Positions 1 through 4,260 are shown, numbered from the stretch's first letter. The stretch is DNA of 5,279 nucleotides from JBDREF01 sp043820045 (GCA_043820045.1 JBDREF010000182.1:1-5279); one strand, 5' to 3'. Notes: generated by a model from the letters alone, not told the origin. Made by a program: numbers and translations.

Positions 1-478
1 TTGAGTTTCTCCATATTTCCCAAGGGCTGCCATCTTGGAAGACGATTTGCTCCGTTTCCTTCTTGCCCTCCAACGCACCGTTCTTGATGATCAAACACTT
101 GTAGCTGTAGGGATCATGGTCATAGTCTGATGTCTCTGCGCAGGTATCGTCACCCGGCTCGTGTGACTCATGGTCACAATAATAGTATCGCAAAGTCTGG
201 CTGCCTCTCCTGACGCCAGAAACTCTCAATCTGCCATCAGGATTTGCAACATACGAGCCAGCAACTCCTTCATCCACGAAAGACTGCCCGTCAAAGGAGA
301 TGGCCATATTCGCAGCATCGGTCCCACTCCCCTCGATAGCACCGGAGACAGAAATCACTACAGTTTTTGACAAGCCTGGTGGCGAAGGTGGTTTTCCTGC
401 ATGGGCTGACACGGCGAGTATTGCCGCAACAAGAACGACCGAAAGGACGATTGCTGAGACTACTTTTGCCTTTTTCAT
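1..478 (-). CDS. Secreted protein of unknown function, N-terminal part (C-terminus beyond window edge)
   Basis: The reading frame is open from an ATG at 478 to the left edge, giving 159 codons with no stop. A GGAG at 487-490 stands 8 nt before the ATG. Residues 1-27 form a clear Sec signal peptide: a Lys-rich start (MKKAKV), a Val/Leu/Ile/Ala core, and an A-H-A motif at 25-27, with cleavage likely before Gly28. A short Pro-rich linker (KPPSPPG) follows, then a probably beta-rich region. Residues 101-128 are rich in Asp, His and Glu with three cysteines (C101, C113, C128), so a metal site or a disulfide is possible but is inference. I do not recognise the family. The product is presumably exported to the periplasm or beyond. 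It is separated by 307 bases from its upstream neighbour and probably has its own promoter. I am confident that it is a gene and that it is exported, but its function is unknown. Confidence 0.8.
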   Translation of the reverse strand, partial: MKKAKVVSAIVLSVVLVAAILAVSAHAGKPPSPPGLSKTVVISVSGAIEGSGTDAANMAISFDGQSFVDEGVAGSYVANPDGRLRVSGVRRGSQTLRYYYCDHESHEPGDDTCAETSDYDHDPYSYKCLIIKNGALEGKKETEQIVFQDGSPWEIWRNS

Positions 479-538
479 GATGAATACTCCAATGTAGTAG
501 ATTATTGATACAGTGTTGCCAACGCAACCTCTGGTTAC

Positions 539-567
539 AAGTTAGCTCCCTAAGCGATGATTGTCAA
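539..567 (-). promoter_or_regulatory. Possible sigma70-type promoter of the secreted-protein gene
   Basis: On the minus strand a perfect -35 box TTGACA (562-567) is followed by a 17-base spacer and a poor -10 box TAACTT (539-544). Transcription would start about 55 nt upstream of the ATG at 478. The -35 match and the spacing are good but the -10 is weak. A competing reading, TTGCGT followed by TAATCT, lies closer to the gene. Confidence 0.4.
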
Positions 568-679
568 CTTTGATGACTACATGTTTTCTGAGATTTGCAT
601 TAACCGCACCATCTTTGTTTGGTTCATCCGGTTAATGGATAGGTGGCCCGCACAGATCGGGGCCTTGGAGTTGGTTCGA

Positions 680-761
680 GAGAAAAGTCGTTTGGGCAGA
701 GGCTCAGATTTGGGCACGTGGGGGGAAATCTGTGCCTCTGGGGCCCCGAACGATTTTTCTC
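680..761. repeat. Long near-perfect stem-loop (MITE/REP-like element or strong terminator)
   Basis: The arms 680-696 and 745-761 pair over 17 bases with two G-T wobbles. After a 4-base bulge (741-744), the arms 697-711 and 726-740 pair over 15 bases with one mismatch (704/733). The loop is 14 bases (712-725). It lies 24 bases past the stop codon of the minus-strand gene ending at 786, so it could end that transcript. No T-run follows the stem on the minus strand, so it is not a classical intrinsic terminator. A hairpin of this length is more typical of a miniature mobile or dispersed palindromic element, but only one copy is visible here. Confidence 0.7.
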
Positions 762-785
762 GGTCGTATGACACACCAAGACTAC

Positions 786-1508
786 CTACTCATTATTCGG
801 AAGAACCCAAATTACCTGAAGGAATTGGTGACCAAGAGCAGTGGCCTTTTTTGTCCAATTACCCTTTTCGGTCGAGAGACCGGGCACTTCTGAGAAGAGA
901 ATGTCCGGCAGGAGCACGAAGTTCCCCGCGGATCCCTTGAATCTGAGGATCGCGCCAAATACATGTTTGCGATCCTTTGAAAGGACAAGCGGTGTGGTAA
1001 CAGTTCCAGTAATCATCACTTTGTAGACAGACAGTTCGCCGAATGCGTCCCAGTATCTCCGGATGATAGCAGCTTTGTCCGAAAGAATCATTACACAGCC
1101 AGACCCTGTGGCGATCTCAATCCCTGATGGCAGAACATCATAGTTACAACAGGGCTCAACGACACGAGTCGTTCGTGTGTTCCGTCCGGCGCCGGAGTAT
1201 GTACGTTGCCCAGAATCAACGAATACGTCGTGCTTGTCGTTGAGCAGAATGAATACTGTCTTGCCAGAATCTACGGCGATCCAAAGTTCGCGACGCCAGT
1301 GGGCTATCCGCTCTTTCAGTTTGAATGATGCATGCTCCCCGTAGCAACGTTTACCTTGGTATGATTCGTAGCTGGAGTCGTAAACGTCCGACATATCTGG
1401 TCGGAACACAATGATATCAGCATCAAGCAAGGATTTGTCCGAATTAAACCGAACATACTCACCAGCGTCACCCGGAAGCCCAATCCCTACAGTGAAGACT
1501 GTTTTCAT
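786..1508 (-). CDS. Conserved-looking hypothetical protein, 240 aa, possibly shortened at the C-terminus
   Basis: The frame runs from an ATG at 1508 to a TAG at 786-788. The Shine-Dalgarno site is weak (a GGG about 9 nt upstream). There is no signal peptide or membrane segment. The start (MKTVFTVGIGLPGDAG) followed by 'LLDADIIVFRPDMS' (27-40) looks like alternating strands of an alpha/beta fold. Charged stretches follow: 'HWRRELWIAVDSGKTVFILL' (70-89) and 'SGQRTYSGAGRNTRTTR' (99-115). From memory this pattern (HWRRE, then GKTVF, then GQRTYSGxGRN) recurs in a family of uncharacterised bacterial proteins found in accessory regions. Those seem to run further after the 'LGHQFLQVI' helix, so the last seven or so residues here may be a premature end beside the hairpin element. 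A promoter-like repeat lies about 150 nt upstream. The gene call is firm, the function is unknown, and the truncation is a guess. Confidence 0.75.
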   Translation of the reverse strand: MKTVFTVGIGLPGDAGEYVRFNSDKSLLDADIIVFRPDMSDVYDSSYESYQGKRCYGEHASFKLKERIAHWRRELWIAVDSGKTVFILLNDKHDVFVDSGQRTYSGAGRNTRTTRVVEPCCNYDVLPSGIEIATGSGCVMILSDKAAIIRRYWDAFGELSVYKVMITGTVTTPLVLSKDRKHVFGAILRFKGSAGNFVLLPDILFSEVPGLSTEKGNWTKKATALGHQFLQVIWVLPNNE

Positions 1509-1571
1509 ATTTCATGGCCCAACAATGATTTACACTCTGTATAACACGAGAAACGCAGACTGTCTTTCTGT

Positions 1572-1586
1572 ACGAGAAGTTCTCGT
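1572..1586. repeat. Perfect palindrome in the leader of the 240-aa gene
   Basis: The 15 bases read ACGAGAA, a central G, then TTCTCGT: two 7-base arms in perfect dyad symmetry. A further direct copy of ACGAGAA lies at 1546-1552. A 1-base centre suits a dimeric repressor site better than an RNA hairpin. It sits downstream of the -10 box of promoter copy A, about 65 nt into the leader. The regulatory role is inference. Confidence 0.35.
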
Positions 1587-1656
1587 CTGTTCTTTTCAGT
1601 TCGTCCCAATATCTCGGCTTTTCGCGACATCCAGGCGCTCTTCGCTCAGTACGAAA

Positions 1657-1685
1657 ATTATAGCATGCCGCGGCTGCGAGAGCAA
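1657..1685 (-). promoter_or_regulatory. Promoter-like repeat, copy A (drives the 240-aa gene)
   Basis: Minus strand: -35 TTGCTC (1680-1685), a 17-base spacer ending in TGC, and a perfect -10 TATAAT (1657-1662), so it has an extended -10 element. Upstream is an A/T-rich tract that includes the 11-mer ACGAAAAACGA (1702-1712), also found upstream of copy B. The predicted transcript starts near 1650 and has a leader of about 140 nt before the ATG at 1508. It belongs to the three-copy family described in the findings. Confidence 0.7.
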
Positions 1686-1760
1686 TAGGAAAAAACGCAA
1701 TTCGTTTTTCGTGTTTCGTGTAGCTAAAACAAAACAGTGGTCAAATTAAGGAAACGCGAG

Positions 1761-1853
1761 TTGTCATGTCGAGCTTTGTCGAGACATCTGGCTGGGGAAA
1801 GGTAAACATGTCTTACTCGCAGCCAGACCCCTCGGCTTCGCTCGGGGTGACAA
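1761..1853. repeat. 93-bp repeat with 34-bp imperfect inverted arms
   Basis: The left arm 1761-1794 and the reverse complement of the right arm 1820-1853 are the same length and match at 24 of 34 positions without gaps. Both begin TTGTCA and end TCTGGCTG. The 25 bases between them are unrelated. Each arm carries CGAG-type direct repeats; the right arm contains CTCGGCTTCGCTCGGGG. From memory, sequences of this type are dispersed intergenic repeats in several bacterial phyla. It ends 10 bases past the stop of the DUF2442 gene, so it may also help to end that transcript. Confidence 0.65.
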
Positions 1854-1863
1854 AATCGCCTGC

Positions 1864-2157
1864 TCAAACGACATGTCGGCTCTTTTCCATCCATTCAGGC
1901 AGAGGCTCACCGGTTGCCAGGCTGTAGGCCGTTTCAGGCGCAATGTCGATTTCGTTATTCCACGTAATTACGCCGAGGTCCTTGTGAATCTCAGCCTTAT
2001 TAAACACGTCCGGATCGCGAAGTTTTGAGAAAACACCTCCTTTTTCAATAATAGGCTTACAATCGAGAATGCCGGACTTGCCGTCGTCGAAAGTCACCTC
2101 TAAATTGAAATTATCCAGGCACTTGATATGTACGACATCGTGATATATCTCAGGCAT
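1864..2157 (-). CDS. DUF2442 domain protein
   Basis: This small protein of 97 residues fits the DUF2442 pattern over almost its whole length. 'VTFDDGKSGILDCKPII' (21-37) is the F-x-D-G-x-x-G-x-x-D core. 'GGVFSKLRDPDVFNKAEI' (40-57) is the next conserved block. 'GVITWNNEIDIAPETAY' (62-78) matches the usual 'I-x-W-x-N-x-x-D-x-A-P-E-x-x-Y' ending. I chose the ATG at 2157 because GGGAG (2164-2168) lies 6 nt before it. An ATG in frame at 2178 would add MRFRESC, but it falls inside a repeat hairpin. Many DUF2442 proteins are encoded next to DUF4160 or toxin-like partners, and their function is not established. Here the upstream neighbour is the NYN nuclease gene 89 bases away on the same strand, so co-transcription is likely. 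The family is confident; the role is unknown. Confidence 0.85.
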   Translation of the reverse strand: MPEIYHDVVHIKCLDNFNLEVTFDDGKSGILDCKPIIEKGGVFSKLRDPDVFNKAEIHKDLGVITWNNEIDIAPETAYSLATGEPLPEWMEKSRHVV

Positions 2158-2163
2158 ACAACT

Positions 2164-2168
2164 CTCCC
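2164..2168 (-). promoter_or_regulatory. Ribosome binding site deciding the DUF2442 start
   Basis: On the minus strand this reads GGGAG, 6 nt before the ATG at 2157. The alternative upstream ATG at 2178 has no such site and lies in the stem of the hairpin at 2177-2198. Confidence 0.65.
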
Positions 2169-2176
2169 GGAACCTC

Positions 2177-2198
2177 ATGGGCAGGAGAACCTGCCCAT
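2177..2198. repeat. Perfect 9-bp hairpin, dispersed-repeat type (TGGGCAGG/CCTGCCCA)
   Basis: ATGGGCAGG (2177-2185) and CCTGCCCAT (2190-2198) pair perfectly around a 4-base AGAA loop, and CCTAC follows. From memory this compact palindrome recurs between genes in some planctomycete genomes, like a REP element. It sits between the NYN gene stop and the DUF2442 start, so it may attenuate or stabilise the mRNA between the two genes. There is only one copy in this window, so the dispersed-repeat identity is inference. The hairpin itself is certain. Confidence 0.6.
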
Positions 2199-2246
2199 CC
2201 TACACCCACTGGTCACCGTCGTCTTTCTGGTTCGGCTCAATGGCCG

Positions 2247-3068
2247 TTAGGGGGCTTGGCAGCTTTTGATGATGAAGCCGCCGGATTTTTCTTCTCGTTC
2301 CAGCTCGAGGATTCCGTGTGCTCCGGCCTCCTCCAGCAGTTGGCCGAAAGACCTAAAGCCGTAGTACGATTCGCTAAAGCCGGGCTTTCGGCGCTTGAGG
2401 GTCTGCTTGATCATGGAACCCCAAATCTTCTCCCCCTCGCCGCGTTCCTCAACGAGGGCCTCGTAGGTCTCGACAATCAGGTCCCACGCCTCCTGTTTTT
2501 TATCTCCGGCCGGCTGGACGGCTTTGGCAACCGGGCCTTTTGCGGGCTTTCGGCCCGTCTGCCTGTCGGCGGATCTCCTGCGGGGCGGCTGAGGGCGGAC
2601 GAGGTCATCGTAAAAGATGAACTCATCGCAGTTTGCTACCAGCAAGTCCGAGGCCGAATTCTTGACGCCGACACCGATTACGATTTTGTTGTTCTCCCGC
2701 AGCTTGCTGACGAGCGGGGAGAAATCGGAGTCGCCGCTGATGATGACGAAGGTGTCCATGTGCTCTTTCGTGTAACAAAGGTCGAGCGCATCCACAACCA
2801 TACGAATATCGGCGGAGTTCTTGCCCGACTGGCGCACGTGCGGGATCTCGATCAACTCGAAGGACGCTTCGTGCATCGCCGATTTGAATTTTTCGTAGCG
2901 GGCCCAGTCGCAGTAAGCCTTCTTGACCACGATATTGCCCTTGAGCAGGAGCCGCTCGATTACCTTGTCAATGTCGAACTGGGCGCATTTTGCGTCGCGA
3001 ACACCCAAAGCGATGTTCTCGAAGTCGCAGAAAAGAGCCATGTTCTTCGTCTCAGCCTGATATGTCAT
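2247..3068 (-). CDS. NYN domain (PIN-like) RNase, LabA/MARF1-type, with probable C-terminal OST-HTH/LOTUS domain
   Basis: This 273-residue protein is a predicted metal-dependent endoribonuclease of the NYN branch of the PIN fold. Residues 10-155 hold the domain. 'ALFCDFENIALG' (11-22) carries the first acidic residue D15 and the asparagine N18. 'SGKNSADIRMVVDALDL' (81-97) carries D87 and D93. 'FVIISGDSDFSPLVSKLRE' (107-125) carries D113 and D115. These acidic residues are the ones expected to bind the catalytic metal, so the enzyme looks intact. A basic, Pro/Arg/Lys-rich linker (about 158-190) leads to a C-terminal region (192-270) containing 'GSMIKQTLKRRKPGFSESYY' and 'GFRSFGQLLEEAG', typical of the OST-HTH/LOTUS RNA-binding fold. 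I start it at the ATG at 3068 because GGAGG stands 8 nt upstream. A GTG at 3077 overlaps that site and is unlikely. It is probably transcribed from promoter copy B with the DUF2442 gene behind it. Its natural RNA target cannot be told from sequence. Confidence 0.9.
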   Translation of the reverse strand: MTYQAETKNMALFCDFENIALGVRDAKCAQFDIDKVIERLLLKGNIVVKKAYCDWARYEKFKSAMHEASFELIEIPHVRQSGKNSADIRMVVDALDLCYTKEHMDTFVIISGDSDFSPLVSKLRENNKIVIGVGVKNSASDLLVANCDEFIFYDDLVRPQPPRRRSADRQTGRKPAKGPVAKAVQPAGDKKQEAWDLIVETYEALVEERGEGEKIWGSMIKQTLKRRKPGFSESYYGFRSFGQLLEEAGAHGILELEREEKSGGFIIKSCQAP

Positions 3069-3076
3069 TACATGCA

Positions 3077-3081
3077 CCTCC
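3077..3081 (-). promoter_or_regulatory. Ribosome binding site deciding the NYN gene start
   Basis: On the minus strand this reads GGAGG, 8 nt before the ATG at 3068. The upstream in-frame GTG (3075-3077) overlaps the last G of this site, so it cannot be the start. Confidence 0.75.
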
Positions 3082-3123
3082 GGTAAATGATTTTGTGCCC
3101 ATGGTCCTTGAAAATCCTCATAA

Positions 3124-3177
3124 CGGCGGCATCATTGCTTTGCCCGTCACCTCATTGCCTGTCTCGATTCGCCGCCG
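3124..3177 (-). promoter_or_regulatory. Hairpin in the 5' leader of the NYN gene
   Basis: CGGCGGC (3124-3130) pairs with GCCGCCG (3171-3177). After a 2-base bulge, ATC (3131-3133) pairs with GAT (3166-3168). It lies inside the predicted transcript from promoter copy B, ending about 55 nt before the start codon, so it does not hide the ribosome binding site directly. It could stabilise the message or be a regulatory leader; nothing matches a known riboswitch that I recognise. Confidence 0.4.
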
Positions 3178-3196
3178 AACCGCTGTTTATGCGAAG

Positions 3197-3225
3197 ATAA
3201 TAGCACGGCACGGCGGGCAAAGCAA
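3197..3225 (-). promoter_or_regulatory. Promoter-like repeat, copy B (drives NYN and DUF2442 genes)
   Basis: Minus strand: -35 TTGCTT (3220-3225), a 17-base spacer (TGCCCGCCGTGCCGTGC) ending in the extended -10 TGC, and -10 TATTAT (3197-3202). With the five bases CTTCG after it, it matches copy C at 28 of 34 positions. The 11-mer ACGAAAAACGA lies upstream at 3249-3259, as in copy A. The leader to the ATG at 3068 is about 120 nt. Confidence 0.7.
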
Positions 3226-3441
3226 TAGGGCTGGTGAAAAATGGCATCTCGTTTTTCGTACCTCGCAGGGTGTGGTTCTTGCCTCGTCCGAATCTTCAGC
3301 GTGGCCGTCAGTTGTCTGCGGCCCCCTACGTTTGCACAGTCTGGACAGGCAACGTACTTGCCTATTTGGACCTTGAATTCTCCCTCTCGCGTACACTCAT
3401 ACACTTCATCAACGAGCTAAGCGGCATGTTCGGCCAATTAT

Positions 3442-3639
3442 TCAGCTTGCTCTTTTTGCTATGAGTTCGCGCACTTTTGGGACGAGATCGTTTGGGATCT
3501 CCATGGTCGTCTGGGATGGGTCTTCGTATGCAGCTTCATCCTCAGCAACAGCTTGGTCTTCTGATTGTGATTCGTAGTGTGCAATAACCTCTTGTACGCG
3601 CTTCTCGTTCCAATTGGGGGGGAATTTGCTCTGATTCAT
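3442..3639 (-). CDS. Antitoxin-like partner of the DUF4258-type toxin
   Basis: This is an acidic 65-residue protein starting at the ATG at 3639, inside the ATGA that also ends the toxin gene (4-base overlap). A GGAG at 3649-3652, within the toxin's last codons, stands 9 nt upstream. 'FPPNWNEKRVQEVIAHYESQ' (6-25) is followed by an acidic stretch 'EDEAAYED' (33-40) and a C-terminal 'MEIPNDLVPKVRELIAKR' (46-63). From memory, proteins of this pattern ('FPPGWDEERV...VLAHYE', 'AVAEDEAA', 'VP..LVP.VRELIA') regularly follow DUF4258-type toxin genes. It would bind and neutralise the toxin and may repress the operon. There is no obvious DNA-binding domain, so autoregulation is uncertain. The toxin-first order resembles BrnTA and HigBA. 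Confidence 0.75.
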   Translation of the reverse strand: MNQSKFPPNWNEKRVQEVIAHYESQSEDQAVAEDEAAYEDPSQTTMEIPNDLVPKVRELIAKRAS

Positions 3640-3923
3640 TTTTCACTTCTCCGTCGACGCCGACGTCGATAAGCCAATAAGGGTTTTCCTGTCAATTCGT
3701 ATGCAGTAATCACAAATACACTATCCGGTTCCCGATCCGGAACATAGATTACTCTAAGATATCGACCAGTCTCTGTTTGTCCTATGGCAACCCGAGAACC
3801 ATTGGCCCCCGGACGGTCTTCACCCGCATGGCATAGGACATATTCTACTTCCGATTCATTCACACCATGATTATATATGTGGGGACGCTCGGCCTCCTGA
3901 TCAATATAGTATCGAGCTTGCAC
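3636..3923 (-). CDS. DUF4258/BrnT-like toxin of a type II toxin-antitoxin pair
   Basis: This basic 95-residue protein has the size of RelE/BrnT-fold ribonuclease toxins. The N-terminus 'QARYYIDQEAERPHIYNHGV' (2-21) leads into a helix, 'NESEVEYVLCHAGEDRPG' (22-39). Two probable strands follow: 'SRVAIGQTETGRYLRVIYV' (43-61) and 'DSVFVITAYELTGKPL' (67-82). His15, His19, Glu25, Arg44, Arg54 and Arg57 are candidate functional residues, but this is by analogy with the fold. The C-terminus ends in seven consecutive arginines (86-92), which would favour RNA binding. The start is a GTG at 3923 with GGAG (3934-3937) 10 nt upstream; no ATG fits. The gene precedes and overlaps the antitoxin gene and is preceded by promoter copy C about 165 nt upstream. 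The exact family (DUF4258 or BrnT) needs a profile search. Confidence 0.8.
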   Translation of the reverse strand: MQARYYIDQEAERPHIYNHGVNESEVEYVLCHAGEDRPGANGSRVAIGQTETGRYLRVIYVPDREPDSVFVITAYELTGKPLLAYRRRRRRRSEK

Positions 3924-4092
3924 TGCAATTTATCTCCATATTATATTTATCTGAGCCGAGCCTCTGTATTAGCCGGTTTCCATATTAGGCAACCGCGGCC
4001 GTTTGGCTGTCCACATAATACGCGTCACTTCTTTCCTCGCAAAGCAGACGCTACGCTCTGTTTGCATCGATCTGCTTCGTTTATAACAAAGA

Positions 4093-4121
4093 TTATAGCA
4101 TCGCACGACGGGCAAGGCAAT
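4093..4121 (-). promoter_or_regulatory. Promoter-like repeat, copy C (drives toxin-antitoxin operon)
   Basis: Minus strand: -35 TTGCCT (4116-4121), a 17-base spacer (TGCCCGTCGTGCGATGC) ending in the extended -10 TGC, and a perfect -10 TATAAT (4093-4098). It is the best promoter match of the three copies. The leader to the GTG at 3923 is about 160 nt. The 11-mer found upstream of copies A and B is not clearly present here; only a TACGATCTTTTC tract is. Confidence 0.7.
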
Positions 4122-4175
4122 AAGAAAAGATCGTATCTTCCCTCGGCTCCACCGGGACCGGCCTTATCTTATTTC

Positions 4176-4204
4176 TTGATATTTCAGGCGAGTTGGGGTA
4201 TTTT
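4176..4204 (+). promoter_or_regulatory. Probable promoter of the URO-D-like methyltransferase gene
   Basis: TTGATA (4176-4181), a 17-base spacer, and TATTTT (4199-4204) match sigma70 boxes at 5 of 6 and 4 of 6 positions. Transcription would start near 4211, giving a leader of about 50 nt. Confidence 0.5.
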
Positions 4205-4215
4205 TGTGTGGGTTG

Positions 4216-4233
4216 CCGGGTTTGAGAATCCGG
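4216..4233 (+). promoter_or_regulatory. Small hairpin in the methyltransferase leader
   Basis: CCGGGTT (4216-4222) pairs with AATCCGG (4227-4233) with one G-T wobble, around a TGAG loop. It lies 12 bases upstream of the AAGGAG ribosome binding site (4246-4251). No T-run follows, so it is not a terminator. Its significance is unclear. Confidence 0.25.
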
Positions 4234-4260
4234 GCTGACGATAAAAAGGAGCGAAGCGAA

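Larger units (their letters stand above)
479..785. other. 307-base intergenic region with promoter and long hairpin
   Basis: I see no convincing gene here. The open frames at 557-940 (plus) and 577-774 (minus) are low-complexity readings through the inverted repeat at 680-761. The part next to the secreted-protein gene holds its probable promoter. A small GGCCC...GGGCC inverted repeat sits near 646-664. The part next to the 786-1508 gene holds the long stem-loop. Confidence 0.6.
1509..1863. other. 355-base intergenic region with promoter-like repeat and inverted-arm repeat
   Basis: I see no gene here. An open plus-strand frame at 1411-1749 reads antisense over the start of the 240-aa gene and through the promoter, and looks spurious. 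From the 1508 start outward the region holds a leader of about 140 nt with the palindrome at 1572-1586, promoter copy A at 1657-1685, an AT-rich upstream tract to about 1740, and the inverted-arm repeat at 1761-1853. Confidence 0.6.
3069..3441. other. 373-base intergenic region: NYN leader, promoter copy B, and a doubtful coding remnant
   Basis: From the 3068 start outward it holds a leader of about 120 nt with a hairpin, then promoter copy B. Further out (about 3260-3420) the minus strand has an open frame containing a CPDC motif that I do not accept as a gene. I see no intrinsic terminator for the toxin-antitoxin operon, whose antitoxin ends at 3442. Confidence 0.55.
3924..4260. other. 337-base divergent intergenic region
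   Basis: It lies between the minus-strand toxin gene and the plus-strand methyltransferase gene. The toxin side holds promoter copy C and a leader of about 165 nt. The methyltransferase side holds a plausible plus-strand promoter (4176-4204) and a small hairpin ahead of the ribosome binding site. I see no gene; the open frames at 3867-4238 (plus) and 4093-4281 (minus) run through these signals. Confidence 0.6.

Noticed and set aside
557..940. Plus-strand open frame across the long hairpin and the end of the 240-aa gene
   Set aside because: It reads through an inverted repeat and antisense to a gene, and has no ribosome binding site or recognisable motif.
2256..3086. Open frame of 276 codons on the plus strand, antisense to the NYN gene
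   Set aside because: The opposite strand has clear NYN active-site motifs and a good ribosome binding site; this frame is its codon-biased mirror with no recognisable domain.
3147..3404. Minus-strand open frame of 85 codons in the gap before the NYN gene
   Set aside because: Its second half is the promoter repeat translated ('YCFARRA...'); the same artefact appears at promoter copy C ('YCLARRAML'). The first half is kept only as a low-interest finding.
3940..3945. TATAAT on the minus strand just before the toxin start
   Set aside because: Transcription would start within the ribosome binding site and no -35 box lies at the right distance; copy C is a better promoter.
1509..4260. Integron cassette array with attC sites
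   Set aside because: The cassette-like layout suggested it, but I found no paired RYYYAAC/GTTRRRY core sites near the gene ends and no integrase in the window.
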